Positions 1 to 8,516 of a stretch of DNA of 64,000 nt are shown in pieces. Position numbers and translations under genes: made by a program. The number at the start of each line of letters is the position of its first letter. Position 1 is the stretch's first letter. The DNA is taken from the NCBI RefSeq assembly GCF_026340095.1, contig NZ_JAPEPO010000001.1:2193501-2257500 (forward strand), written 5' to 3'. The notes under the pieces are model-generated. The model was given only the letters and a program-made list of their open reading frames with translations. It was not told the origin of the DNA and did not search any database. The DNA is from Streptomyces sp. NBC_01446 (GTDB lineage Bacteria > Actinomycetota > Actinomycetes > Streptomycetales > Streptomycetaceae).

Positions 1-423
1 GCGGGCGCAGGCCTCCTCGCGCAGCCGCATGTCCTCGGCGAGCGCCGCGAAGGCGTCGTCCGGGGGGCGGGAGTCGAAGGGGGCCTTGGGGACGGTCACT
101 TCGGCGTACAGGTTGGTCGACTCGCCGATGCCGCGCGGGTCGAAGCCGATGAGGTCGTACACCTCCTGGAGGGGGGTGTCGGCATAGGCGGCGGGCAGGT
201 CGCGGCCGCGTCCCCAGTCGCCGCCGGGGCCGCCGTTGACGGCCAGTAGGATGCCGCGCCGCCGGGCCGGGTCGGTGGCGCGGCGGCGGGTCAGGGCGAG
301 GGTGATCTTCTCGCCGTCGGGTTCGGCGTAGTCGCGGGGGACCTCGATCGTCGCGTGTTCGACGTGGTCCGTGTCGGGTGCGGGCGACCAGGCCGGCCGC
401 TGTGTGTGGAACGTGCTCACCAC
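1..423 (-). CDS. alpha/beta hydrolase, tripeptidyl-aminopeptidase-like (partial)
   Basis: The reverse strand reads open from a GTG at 423 (or the adjacent GTG at 420) off the left edge, so only the first 141 residues are present. A GGAGGT ribosome site sits about 6 bases before the first GTG. The translation has an early beta-strand region, then ILLAVNGGPGGDWG, the HGGPG-like oxyanion motif of the tripeptidyl aminopeptidase (TAP/SlpD-type) alpha/beta hydrolases, then YDLIGFDPRGIGEST. The catalytic Ser, Asp and His lie outside the window. It starts 19 bases after the transporter stop and is probably co-transcribed with it. No signal peptide is visible, so a cytoplasmic hydrolase is likely; the substrate is unknown. 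Confidence 0.75.
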   Translation of the reverse strand, partial: MVSTFHTQRPAWSPAPDTDHVEHATIEVPRDYAEPDGEKITLALTRRRATDPARRRGILLAVNGGPGGDWGRGRDLPAAYADTPLQEVYDLIGFDPRGIGESTNLYAEVTVPKAPFDSRPPDDAFAALAEDMRLREEACAR

Positions 424-442
424 CGCGAAACCTCCGTTCTCG

Positions 443-1936
443 TCAGGCGGCAACCTTCTCGGTGTCGCCTCGAGGGGTACTGGACTGCTTCCGGACCGGG
501 ACGAAGAGCGCGGCGACGAGGCCCGCGACGGCGAACACGGCGGCCCCGGTGAGGGCCAGGCCGTACCCGGCGGCGCGCGCGTCGGCGAGGCTCGCGCCTG
601 CCCCGGTGCGTGCGTCGATTCGGGCCGCCGACAGGCCGGCGAGGGTCACCAGGCCGACGGCGCTGCCGAGTTGGCGGGTGGTGTTGAGGAGCCCGGAGGC
701 CAGGCCCGCCTGGTGCGGGGCGAGGCCCGCGGTGGCGGCGTTCGTCGTGGCGTTGAGGACGGCGCCCATGCCCGAGCCGAGGAGGACGCAGGGCCCGAGC
801 ACGTCGGTCAGGTAGCTCGAGCCCGCGTCCGCGGCGGACAGCCAGAACAGGGCTCCGGCGGCGAGGGTGAGGCCGCCGAGCAGGATCGGGCGCGGGCCCG
901 TCCTCGGCACGAGCGGCGCGATCCCCCAGCCGCCGAGCGCCATGCCGACCGAGAGCGGGAGGTAGCTGAGGCCGGTGCGCAACGGGCTGTAGCCGAGGAC
1001 CTGTTGGAGGACGAGGGTGAAGAAGTAGAAGGTGCTGAAGAGGGCGGCGATGCCGAAGAAGGCCACCAGGTTCGCGGCGGCGACCGAGCGGTTGCGGAAG
1101 ATGCCGAGCGGCACCAGGGGGTGCCGGGCGAACCGGGCCTGGATCATCAGGAACGCGGCGAGCAGCAGCGCCCCGGCGAGGAGCGGGCCGAAGACGCGCG
1201 GCGACCCCCAGCCGTGCGTGGCGTACTGGGAGACGCCGTAGACGGCGGCCATCAGGCCGAGGGTGACGGTGACGGCGCCGGGCACGTCGAGACCGCTGCC
1301 CCCGGCGCCGGCCCTGCGGGGGCGGGTCTCGGGGACGACCCAGCGGACGGTGGCGAGCAGCACGATCCCGATGGGCACGTTGACGAGGAAGATCCAGCGC
1401 CACGAGAACCATTCGATGATGACGCCGCCGGCCAGTACGCCGATGGCGCCCGCGGCCCCGGAGACCGCGCTCCACCAGCCGAACGCCCGGGCGCGGGCGG
1501 CCGGTTCGGTGAACGTCGTGCCGAGCACGGTCAGGGTGGCGGGGGCCATGACGGCGGCGCCGAGGCCCTGGAAGGCGCGGGCGAGGACCAGGGTCACCGG
1601 GGCGTCGGCGGCGCCTCCGACGAGGCTGGCGAGGGTGAACAGGCCGACGCCGCACAGGAAGATGCGGCGCTGGCCGAAAAGGTCCGCGAGGCGCCCGCCG
1701 AGCAGCAGGAAGCCGCAGACGACCACCGTGTAGGCGTTGTTCACGAGTTGCAGGTTGTGCTGGGTGAAACGCAGGTCGGCGGCGATGACGGGCAGGGCCA
1801 CGTTCACCACCGACGCGTCCAGCACGTTCATGAACTGGCCCAGGCAGCAGGCGGCCAGGACGAGGGAGAGCCGGTGGCCCGCGCCGCCCCCGCCGCGTCC
1901 GGCGGCCGTGTTGGGGGTCCGATCGGTGACTGTCAT
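443..1936 (-). CDS. MFS exporter, DHA2 (EmrB/QacA) family
   Basis: A 497-residue integral membrane protein with about 14 hydrophobic segments, the size and topology of DHA2 drug:proton antiporters. Early residues contain LNVLDASVVNVALP-like family signature (FMNVLDASVVNVALPVIAADL region) and GGRLADLFGQRR, the loop 2-3 motif A. The ATG at 1936 (MTVTDRTPN) is chosen because the open frame upstream is not protein-like. It is divergent from the ferredoxin operon, and next to tailoring enzymes a role in exporting the cluster product or giving self-resistance is a reasonable inference. Substrate specificity cannot be read from sequence. Confidence 0.88.
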   Translation of the reverse strand: MTVTDRTPNTAAGRGGGGAGHRLSLVLAACCLGQFMNVLDASVVNVALPVIAADLRFTQHNLQLVNNAYTVVVCGFLLLGGRLADLFGQRRIFLCGVGLFTLASLVGGAADAPVTLVLARAFQGLGAAVMAPATLTVLGTTFTEPAARARAFGWWSAVSGAAGAIGVLAGGVIIEWFSWRWIFLVNVPIGIVLLATVRWVVPETRPRRAGAGGSGLDVPGAVTVTLGLMAAVYGVSQYATHGWGSPRVFGPLLAGALLLAAFLMIQARFARHPLVPLGIFRNRSVAAANLVAFFGIAALFSTFYFFTLVLQQVLGYSPLRTGLSYLPLSVGMALGGWGIAPLVPRTGPRPILLGGLTLAAGALFWLSAADAGSSYLTDVLGPCVLLGSGMGAVLNATTNAATAGLAPHQAGLASGLLNTTRQLGSAVGLVTLAGLSAARIDARTGAGASLADARAAGYGLALTGAAVFAVAGLVAALFVPVRKQSSTPRGDTEKVAA

Positions 1937-2042
1937 GGCGGGCACGCTGCGCCGGACCGATCGACCAGCGGTAGCGACACGGTCGAGTCCGCACAGGCGA
2001 TCGAGAGTTCCTCCACCGCGATTGCAGGGCCGCTCGCCACAG

Positions 2043-2065
2043 TCCGTGCGGAACCACCGCACGGA
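2043..2065. promoter_or_regulatory. 9-bp inverted repeat in the exporter/ferredoxin divergent promoter region
   Basis: TCCGTGCGG, a 5-base spacer and CCGCACGGA form a perfect inverted repeat 30 bases before the ferredoxin start and about 107 bases before the exporter start. The size suits a dimeric repressor such as TetR or MarR. No regulator gene lies beside it in this window, so the binding protein is unknown. Confidence 0.45.
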
Positions 2066-2094
2066 TGGCCGATATTCCACTAGGAGAGCTCGCC

Positions 2095-2418
2095 ATGGCC
2101 AAGATCACCTACAAGCATCCGAACGGCACCGTCACCATCCTCGACGTCGAGGCGCCCAACACGGTCATGCGCGCGGCGAAGCTGAACAACGTCGACGGCA
2201 TCGAGGCCCAGTGCGGCGGCTCCGCCCAGTGCGGCACCTGCCATGTGTACGTCGACCCCGAGAACACGGCGCCGCTGCCCGAGATGGACTCCGTCGAGGA
2301 CGACGTGCTGTACGGCACGGCGTGCGAGCGCACCGAGTTCAGCAGGCTGAGCTGCCAGCTGCCGGTCTCCGACGCCCTCGACGGGCTGCTCGTCCACCTG
2401 CCCGAGGCGCAGAGCTGA
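2095..2418 (+). CDS. 2Fe-2S ferredoxin, adrenodoxin/putidaredoxin type
   Basis: A 107-residue ferredoxin. Cluster ligands are Cys40, Cys46, Cys49 and Cys87 (C-x5-C-x2-C-x37-C), the spacing of vertebrate/putidaredoxin-type ferredoxins that serve class I P450s. The start MAKITYKHPNG follows AGGAGAG with good spacing. The stop overlaps the reductase start by one base, so the two are translationally coupled. It should carry single electrons from the reductase to the P450 encoded convergently downstream; that pairing is inferred from location. Confidence 0.93.
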   Translation: MAKITYKHPNGTVTILDVEAPNTVMRAAKLNNVDGIEAQCGGSAQCGTCHVYVDPENTAPLPEMDSVEDDVLYGTACERTEFSRLSCQLPVSDALDGLLVHLPEAQS

Positions 2419-3734
2419 TGGCGTCGCAGTCGGTGGTCGTCGTCGGCGCGGGCCAGGCGGGCCTGGAGACGGCGGCGGCCCTGCGCGGCCGCGGTTACGA
2501 GGGCCGGATCACGCTCATCGGCGACGAACCGGCCGGGCCCTGCGACCGCCCGCCGCTGTCCAAGGGCTATCTCGCCGGAAACGTGCCGGCCGGTGACATC
2601 GCGCTGCGCCCGGCGTCGTTCTACGCCGCGCAGGACATCGAGCTGCTGTCCGGGGACAAGGTCGCCTCGCTCGACCGGGAGCGCCGCACCGTCCTGCTCG
2701 AGTCGGGCCTGCGGCTGCCGTACGGCGCGCTGGTCCTCGCGACCGGCTGCCGCCCGCGCACGCTTCCCGTGCCCGGCGCCTCGCTCACCGGCGTCCTGAC
2801 GCTGCGCGGCCTGGCCGACGCGGAGGACCTGCGGCTGCGGCTCAGCGGGCCGCCGCGGAGTGTCGTCGTGGTCGGCGCCGGGTTCATCGGTCTCGAAGTG
2901 GCGGCCACCGCGCGCGGCCTCGGCCACGAGGTGACCGTCGTCGAGGCGCAGCCGAGGGCACTGGCCCGCGCGCTGACCCCGCAGATGTCGGCCCACGTCG
3001 TCGACGGCCACCGCGCGCAGGGCGTACGGGTGCTGCTCGGCCGCGAGGTGTCCGCGCTGTACGGCGACGCGGAGGGCCGGGTCCAGGTCATGGAGCTCGG
3101 GGACGGCGAGCGGATCGCCGCCGACCTCGTCGTGGTCGGTGTCGGGGTCCTGCCCAACACGGACCTCGCACTCACCGCCGACCTGGTCGTCGGCGACGGC
3201 ATCGTCGTGGACGAGCTGCTGCGGACCGAGGACCCGGACATCTACGCGGTCGGTGACTGCGCCCGTTTCCCGAGCCCGCACGCGGGGCGCCACCTCCGCC
3301 TGGAGTCCGTCCAGAACGCCACCGACCAGGCGCGCTGCGCGGCCGCCGGGATATGCGGCGAGCCGTACGCGTACACCGCCGTGCCGTGGTTCTGGTCCGA
3401 GCAGTTCGCGATGCGGCTGCAGATGGCCGGGCTCACGGCCGGGCACGACGAGACCGTGACCGTCGGCGATCCGGAGGACGGGCGGTTCTCCGTCCTGTGC
3501 TTCCGAGGCGGCCGGCTGATCGGCGTCGAGTCCGTGAACCGTCCGGCGGACCACGGCATCGCGCGCCGGCTGCTCACCCACGGCACCGACCTACCACCGG
3601 CGGCGGCCCGGGAGCCGGGCTTCGACCTCAAGAAGCTCCCCCGCACGCCCGCCGGGTCCCAGAACTCCCCCACCTCCCCCACACCGTCACCATCCCGTTC
3701 AACCACTCAGGAAAGGCTGTCCATCCATGCCTGA
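2418..3734 (+). CDS. NAD(P)H-dependent ferredoxin reductase (FAD)
   Basis: A 438-residue flavoprotein of the putidaredoxin-reductase/Rieske-reductase type. It has two dinucleotide-binding motifs: VVVVGAGQAG at the N-terminus for FAD and SVVVVGAGFIGLEVA near residue 150 for NAD(P)H. It also has the conserved DRPPLSKGYL segment, a second FAD motif IYAVGDCARF, and the C-terminal WFWSEQF region typical of the family. It is coupled to the ferredoxin (1-base overlap) and overlaps the next gene by 8 bases. The Pro/Ser/Thr-rich tail after about residue 400 is probably non-catalytic. Confidence 0.93.
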   Translation: MASQSVVVVGAGQAGLETAAALRGRGYEGRITLIGDEPAGPCDRPPLSKGYLAGNVPAGDIALRPASFYAAQDIELLSGDKVASLDRERRTVLLESGLRLPYGALVLATGCRPRTLPVPGASLTGVLTLRGLADAEDLRLRLSGPPRSVVVVGAGFIGLEVAATARGLGHEVTVVEAQPRALARALTPQMSAHVVDGHRAQGVRVLLGREVSALYGDAEGRVQVMELGDGERIAADLVVVGVGVLPNTDLALTADLVVGDGIVVDELLRTEDPDIYAVGDCARFPSPHAGRHLRLESVQNATDQARCAAAGICGEPYAYTAVPWFWSEQFAMRLQMAGLTAGHDETVTVGDPEDGRFSVLCFRGGRLIGVESVNRPADHGIARRLLTHGTDLPPAAAREPGFDLKKLPRTPAGSQNSPTSPTPSPSRSTTQERLSIHA

Positions 3735-4302
3735 AACCACGTCGGCGCCCGAGGGCACGACTCTCACCGCTCCCGAGCCGTCCCGGTCGAAGCATCCGTT
3801 CACGCTGCGGACCATCGGCGTCTGGCTGGCCGTGCTCGCCGTGCTGGCCGGCTTCGGTGTCGCCTCGGCCGCGGCCGCGGAGGGCGACGCCGCCCGTCCC
3901 GGCGCGAACGTCTCGCTCGTCGGCGTGTGGGACCTCACGGTGACGGTCCACACCCCTGACGGCGGCACCTCGGTGACGACTCCGCGCTTCACCTTCAACC
4001 CGGACCACAAGCTGTCGGCCCAGGGCCCGCCGGACTCGACCGGTGCGCCGCTGTACGTCGCCAAGGGCTACTGGAACCAGAAGGCGGACGGCACCATCTC
4101 GTTCTACATCACGCACCAGGGCGCGTCCGAGGGCGGCGCCATCCCCGGCACCGTCGAGGCCGTGCACCTGGGCCGGATAACGGGGAAGACGTTCAACACG
4201 GTCGCGTACGCCTTCGTCACCGAAACGCCCGGCGCCGCCCCGATCGGTCCGATCGACGTCGACTCCACGGCCACGTGGGTCTCCTCGGCTCCGACGGCCT
4301 GA
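3727..4302 (+). CDS. membrane-anchored or secreted protein, unknown function
   Basis: A 191-residue protein that starts inside the last codons of the reductase, with GGAAAGG upstream. Residues 1-25 are hydrophilic, about 30-48 form one hydrophobic segment, and an Ala-rich stretch looks like a signal-peptidase site. The exported remainder of about 140 residues is rich in beta-strand-like sequence with repeated Thr/Val and aromatic residues (VGVWDLTVTV, GYWNQKADGTISFYI), suggesting a small beta-barrel. I do not recognise the family. Translational coupling to the P450 electron-transfer genes suggests the same pathway. A bidirectional terminator follows. Confidence 0.75.
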   Translation: MPETTSAPEGTTLTAPEPSRSKHPFTLRTIGVWLAVLAVLAGFGVASAAAAEGDAARPGANVSLVGVWDLTVTVHTPDGGTSVTTPRFTFNPDHKLSAQGPPDSTGAPLYVAKGYWNQKADGTISFYITHQGASEGGAIPGTVEAVHLGRITGKTFNTVAYAFVTETPGAAPIGPIDVDSTATWVSSAPTA

Positions 4303-4326
4303 CGTACGCCCGCCGAGCACGTCACA

Positions 4327-4370
4327 CGGGAAAGGTCCCGGTCCCCCGAGGGGGACCGGGACCTTTCCCG
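4327..4370. terminator. bidirectional hairpin terminator
   Basis: CGGGAAAGGTCCCGGTCCCC pairs with its near-exact complement across a few loop bases, a stem of about 20 bp. It lies between the convergent stops of the exported protein (4302) and the P450 (4393), where it can stop transcription from both sides. Confidence 0.8.
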
Positions 4371-4392
4371 TAGGTGCGTCCCGCGTACGGGA

Positions 4393-5658
4393 TCAGGCGC
4401 CGCGGACGACCGGCAGGCTGGTGAGCGTGTGGTTGATCTCGCCCTCGTGCCACGGCAGTTCGCTCTCGGGGACCGCGAGCCGCAGGTCCGGGAAGCGCCG
4501 CACGAGGCCGTCGATGGCGATCTCCATCTCCATCCGGCCGAGGTGCTTGCCGAGGCAGTAGTGCATGCCGTGGCCGAAGGAGATGTGCGGGTTGCGCTCG
4601 CGGGCCAGGTCGAGCCGGTCCGGGTCGGGGAAGACGTCCGCGTCCCGGTTGGCCGACGCGAGCGAGAGGAGCACGGCGTCGCCCTTGGGTATGGTCACGC
4701 CGCCGACCTCGATGTCCTCGGCCGCGATACGCGGGAATCCGGAGGTGTCGGTCGCGAACAGGTTGACGTGGCGCAGGAGTTCCTCGACGGCCCTCGGGAT
4801 CCGGGAGCGGTCCTCGACGAGGTGACGCCACTGGTCCTGGTGGTCCACGAGGAGGGCCAGGACGGAGTTGGCCAGCTGGTTGGCGGTGGTGTCGAAGCCG
4901 GCGCCGATCAGCGTGAAGCCGAAGGTGACCAGCTCGGGCTCGCTGAGCCGGTCGTTGTCGTCGCGGGCCGCGATCAGCTCGGACAGCATGTCGTCGGCGG
5001 GGTTGGCGCGCTTCTCGGCGACGAGCCCGACGATGTACTCGCTGAGCTTGCCGAGCGCGTGCAGCGACTCCTCGCCGCCGGCCCGGTCGTCGACCGTGGC
5101 GAAGGCGCGCGCCCACTGCTCGAACTCCCGCAGGTCCTGGGGCGGTACGCCCAGGAGCTCCCCGATGACGGTCAGCGGGAGCGGCACCGCGAGCTGCTGC
5201 ACGAGGTCCACGACCCCGTCCTTGGCCGCCATGTCGTCGAGGAGTTCGTCGGTGACCTTCTGGACGTTGTCCCGCATCCGCTCGACCCGCCGCATGGTGA
5301 ACGCGCCGGCCACCAGCTTCCGCAGCCGGGAGTGCTCCGGCGCGTCGAGCGAGATGATCATCTCCGGCGTCGTGTGCATCGTGCCGCCCACGCGGGGGGC
5401 CCCTTCGCCGCAGGCCTGGGCCCGGCTGAGCCGGGGGTCGGCGGAGAGCCGCCGCACATCCTCGTAACGGGTGATCAGCCAGGCGTCCACACCTCCCGCG
5501 GTGGGCACCTTCACCACCGGCTGTTCGGCGCGCAGGGCGGCGTACGCCGGGGCGGGGCCACGGTAACTGGAACCGGTGAAGGGGAACACGCCCGCCACCG
5601 GGCAGCCGGCGCCCTGGGGCGCCGTCTCCTGGCTGAGTGTCTCCTGGGTGACTGTCAC
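4393..5658 (-). CDS. cytochrome P450
   Basis: A 421-residue soluble bacterial P450. The I-helix motif GAGFDTT carries the acidic/Thr pair for oxygen activation. The K-helix ExxR is seen in VEELLRHV, and the heme loop FGHGMHYCLG places the proximal thiolate at about Cys368. Length is normal for actinomycete CYPs (for example CYP105/107-like). The ferredoxin and reductase immediately to the left, on the other strand, give it a complete local electron supply. Substrate and regiochemistry are unknown; the context suggests hydroxylation or oxidative tailoring of a polyketide. Confidence 0.95.
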   Translation of the reverse strand: MTVTQETLSQETAPQGAGCPVAGVFPFTGSSYRGPAPAYAALRAEQPVVKVPTAGGVDAWLITRYEDVRRLSADPRLSRAQACGEGAPRVGGTMHTTPEMIISLDAPEHSRLRKLVAGAFTMRRVERMRDNVQKVTDELLDDMAAKDGVVDLVQQLAVPLPLTVIGELLGVPPQDLREFEQWARAFATVDDRAGGEESLHALGKLSEYIVGLVAEKRANPADDMLSELIAARDDNDRLSEPELVTFGFTLIGAGFDTTANQLANSVLALLVDHQDQWRHLVEDRSRIPRAVEELLRHVNLFATDTSGFPRIAAEDIEVGGVTIPKGDAVLLSLASANRDADVFPDPDRLDLARERNPHISFGHGMHYCLGKHLGRMEMEIAIDGLVRRFPDLRLAVPESELPWHEGEINHTLTSLPVVRGA

Positions 5659-5765
5659 GATAGATCCTCCGCTTGGGACGTTACGGGTCGGATCTCACCG
5701 TACGGAGGGCCGATCGAGGCCAAGTCGCCCTGAACTAGAGCAAGTTGAGATGCTCCGCCGCACAT

Positions 5766-5804
5766 GGCGAAGGGGGCGTCCATGGTGCCGGACGCCCCCT
5801 CGCC
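5766..5804 (-). terminator. hairpin terminator after the flavin hydroxylase gene
   Basis: GGCGAAGGGGGCGTCC and GGACGCCCCCTCGCC form a stem of about 15 bp with one bulged A, 13 bases beyond the hydroxylase stop on the minus strand. It separates the SRPBCC-hydroxylase unit from the P450 gene. Confidence 0.7.
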
Positions 5805-5816
5805 GTGCGGTACGGA

Positions 5817-6965
5817 TCAGCCCTCCGGGCCGAGCAGCACCGCGGAGTAGTTCTTGCGGGCGGCGGTGTCGTACTGCAGCGCCACATGGCTCGTCGCCGA
5901 TGTGATGTCCCGCCAGAAGCGCTGGAGCGTGTGCCCCTCGCCGAGGCCGCCGGTCCCGGCCGCGCCCACGAGGAGGGCCACGGCCTCGCGCAGGATCTCG
6001 GCGGCGAAGGTGGCGTTCCGCTCGTTGCGCGCCATGTGCTCGGGGGTGAAGAGGCGCTGGTCGAGGACCTGGGCGTTCTCCATGACGAGGTGGCGTGCGG
6101 CGTCGATCCGGCCGGAGGCACGTACGACCGTCAGTTCGGCGGTCTGGTTGCGCCGGCGCCCCTGGATCGATCCCGTACAGGCGGCCAGCGCGCCGGTGGC
6201 GGCGCCGACGACGGGGGCGATGAAGGTCAGGCCGCCCACCGCCTGGAAGGGCACGTTGTGCGCGGACACGCGCGAGGCGCCGTTGCGGCCGGTGAGCATG
6301 TCGGTGCGGTCGAAGGTCAGATGCTCCGGTACGAACACGTCGTCGACGACGACCGTGTGGCTGCCGGTGGCCCGCATCCCGATGCTGTCCCAGGTCTCGC
6401 GCACGGTGTACGTGCCCCGCGGCAGGGTGAAGAAGCGCAGTTGCGGTGGTCCCTCACCGCCCGCGACGGCCGCACACACCATCACCCAGTCGGCGAAGTC
6501 GACGGCGCTGACGTAGGCCCACTCGCCGGTGACCCGCCAGCCGCCGTCCGCCTGCCTGGCCCGCCCGGCGGGCATCAGACCGGTCGCCACGACCGTGTCG
6601 GGGCCCGCGCCCCACAGCTCCTGGTGTCCCTGCTCGGGCAGGTGCGAGGCGAAGCGGGCCGAGTACGCCGCGAGCGAGGCGCACCAGGCCGAGGCGGCGC
6701 AGCCCTCGCCGACGGACATGACGGCCCGCGTCAGGTCCGCGAACGAGCCCTCCGTGCCACCGAACCGCGCGGCCACGAAGTGCCGGGCGAACCCGGCCTC
6801 CCGTATCGCGTCGGTGACCTCGCGGGACAGGCTGCGGCCCGTGTCCGCGTCCGCCGCGTGGCGCGTCGCGAGCAGGCGTATCCCGTCGGCGGCGGCGACG
6901 AGCCCGGTGGCGGGGACCGCCGGGCCGGCGTCGGGAGCGGCGAGGACGCCGAGGTCGACGCTCAC
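5817..6965 (-). CDS. acyl-CoA dehydrogenase-fold flavin-dependent hydroxylase
   Basis: A 382-residue member of the acyl-CoA dehydrogenase fold. It shows the N-terminal helical domain, a middle beta domain (GGWRVTGEWAYVSAVDFADW, RETWDSIGMRATGSHTVVV), and a C-terminal helical domain ending in a TLQRFWRDITSATSHVALQ-type segment. This pattern is characteristic of the FMN/FAD-dependent oxygenases (ActVA-ORF5, HsaA, HpaB-like) rather than true fatty acyl-CoA dehydrogenases. The GTG start overlaps the SRPBCC stop by 4 bases. The flavin reductase at 8517 is the likely partner supplying reduced flavin. Probable role: hydroxylation of an aromatic or polyketide intermediate. Confidence 0.85.
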   Translation of the reverse strand: MSVDLGVLAAPDAGPAVPATGLVAAADGIRLLATRHAADADTGRSLSREVTDAIREAGFARHFVAARFGGTEGSFADLTRAVMSVGEGCAASAWCASLAAYSARFASHLPEQGHQELWGAGPDTVVATGLMPAGRARQADGGWRVTGEWAYVSAVDFADWVMVCAAVAGGEGPPQLRFFTLPRGTYTVRETWDSIGMRATGSHTVVVDDVFVPEHLTFDRTDMLTGRNGASRVSAHNVPFQAVGGLTFIAPVVGAATGALAACTGSIQGRRRNQTAELTVVRASGRIDAARHLVMENAQVLDQRLFTPEHMARNERNATFAAEILREAVALLVGAAGTGGLGEGHTLQRFWRDITSATSHVALQYDTAARKNYSAVLLGPEG

Positions 6966-7453
6966 GATCCTGACCCGTCCGTGAGGGCGCGGGCGAAGCG
7001 CTCCAGCGTCTCGCCGGGGCTCGGCCCGTCGAGCGCCTTGAAGATCCGCTCGGCGCCGGGTCCGTGGCGGTCCAGCTTGACGTGGGCGAGCGAGACACGG
7101 GTGTGTCCCGCGTCGACGGCCTCGAAGTCGACCTCGATCTGGCTGGCGCCGTCGTCGGTGGGAATGGACTGCCAATTGGGGTCGATCCGCCAGGTCATGA
7201 CGACGCGGCGGCCCGGCACCCACTCCAGCACGCGGCCCCAGGCGATCTCGGTGCCTTCCACGTCCCACTCGTAGTAGCGCCCGCCGACGCCCGCCTCGAA
7301 GGCGAGGCCGGCCCGCTCCTTGCGCACCAGGATGTGACTCGGCGGCCACCAGTCCGCCGGGCGCTCGGTGAAGACCTTGAAGCACTCGTCGGGCGTCGCC
7401 GCCACGGTCACCGACTTCCTGACGTCGGGCAGGGTCTGCGTCTGCTCGGGCAC
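6962..7453 (-). CDS. SRPBCC/START-domain protein, AHSA1- or cyclase-like
   Basis: A 163-residue protein, GTG start at 7453 (VPEQTQTLPDVRKSV). The layout is the helix-grip SRPBCC fold: an early KSVTVAATPDECFKVFTE strand-helix, WWPPSHILV, a central GGRYYEWDVEGTEIAWGRVLEW stretch and a long C-terminal helix. The closest general match is the activator-of-Hsp90 ATPase (AHSA1) branch, whose members in secondary-metabolite clusters may act as cyclases or ligand-binding proteins. Its stop overlaps the hydroxylase start, so the two are coupled. Function as a cyclase is inference only. Confidence 0.75.
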   Translation of the reverse strand: MPEQTQTLPDVRKSVTVAATPDECFKVFTERPADWWPPSHILVRKERAGLAFEAGVGGRYYEWDVEGTEIAWGRVLEWVPGRRVVMTWRIDPNWQSIPTDDGASQIEVDFEAVDAGHTRVSLAHVKLDRHGPGAERIFKALDGPSPGETLERFARALTDGSGS

Positions 7454-7659
7454 GGGGCCTCCTCGCTCCGGCCAGGTATCCGCCCGGCCACGGCATCGAA
7501 TGCACCCAAGCTGACGGCCCGCGCTAGGCCCCGTGTCGAGTACGGCTCGAACAGCCGGCCTCCACCGCGGCTCCACCCGGGGGCGAGAAACCCGCAAGGC
7601 CACGGGCCCACCGTCGAGCCGACGTGGACCGGATCGACACGAGCGATGGGGAGAGCACG

Positions 7660-8445
7660 ATGACAGACGCGGGACGACGAGTGGCCTTCGTCACCGGGGC
7701 GACCAGCGGGATCGGCCTGGCCGTGACCGAGCTGCTGGCCCGGCAGGGCGTCGCGGTGTTCGGTGTGGCGCGGGACGCGGAGAACGTCCGCACCATGGTC
7801 AAGGCGCAGCGCGAGCAGGGCCACGAGGTGGCCGGCACGGTGTGCGACGTGACGTCCGTGGCGCAGATCCAGGAGGCCGTGGCCGCCGCCGTGGCCGAGT
7901 ACGGCCGCATCGACATCCTCGTCAACAACGCGGGCCGCGGCGGTGGCGGGGTGACCGCGGAGCTGCCCGACGCGCTCTGGGACGACGTGATCGAGACCAA
8001 CCTGAACGGCACCTTCCGAGTCACCCGGGAAGTGCTCAGCACGGGCCTGATGCGCGAGGGGTCCTGGGGACGGATCATCAACATCGCCTCCACCGGCGGC
8101 AAGCAGGGCGTCGAGCTCGCCGCGCCCTACTCCGCCTCCAAGCACGGAGTGATCGGCTTCACCAAGGCCGTCGGCAAGGAGCTCGCCGCGACCGGCATCA
8201 CCGTGAACGCCGTCTGCCCCGGTTACGTCGAGACCCCCATGGCCCAGCGCGTGCGGCAGGGCTACGCGGGCCACTACGGAGTGAGCGAGCAGGAGATCCA
8301 GGAGAAGTTCAACGCCAAGATCCCGCTCGGCCGTTACTCCACCCCCGAGGAGGTCGCCGGGCTCGTCGGCTACCTCGCGTCGGACCCGGCCGGGTCCATC
8401 ACCGCCCAGGCCATGAACGTCTGCGGTGGGCTCGGCAACTACTGA
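7660..8445 (+). CDS. ActIII-type polyketide ketoreductase (SDR)
   Basis: A 261-residue short-chain dehydrogenase. The cofactor motif TGATSGIG is at residues 12-19, NNAG at 89-92, and the catalytic triad is Ser144, Tyr157, Lys161, the same numbering as actinorhodin ketoreductase ActIII. Other ActIII-like features are NIASTGGKQGV, YSASKHG, TVNAVCPGYVETPMA and the C-terminal NVCGGLGNY. One difference is visible: the ActIII PGG motif at 94-96 reads GGG here. GGGGAGA gives a good ribosome site. It leads a plus-strand operon divergent from the SRPBCC/hydroxylase unit. Such enzymes reduce C-9 of a type II polyketide or a related keto group. Confidence 0.92.
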   Translation: MTDAGRRVAFVTGATSGIGLAVTELLARQGVAVFGVARDAENVRTMVKAQREQGHEVAGTVCDVTSVAQIQEAVAAAVAEYGRIDILVNNAGRGGGGVTAELPDALWDDVIETNLNGTFRVTREVLSTGLMREGSWGRIINIASTGGKQGVELAAPYSASKHGVIGFTKAVGKELAATGITVNAVCPGYVETPMAQRVRQGYAGHYGVSEQEIQEKFNAKIPLGRYSTPEEVAGLVGYLASDPAGSITAQAMNVCGGLGNY

Positions 8446-8516
8446 TGGCCCCGGTGCCGCCGATCCCGGCGACGCCTGCGACGGCCCTGACGACGAGCAG
8501 AAACGGAGTACCTGAC

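Noticed and set aside
371..2083. A 570-codon open frame opposite the DHA2 exporter gene
   Set aside because: Composition is Gly/Glu/Arg/Ala without recognisable domains; the exporter on the other strand explains it.
7454..7659. Operator in the divergent SRPBCC/ketoreductase promoter region
   Set aside because: TCGAG-N5-CTCGA near 7534 has arms of only 5 bases, expected often by chance in this composition.
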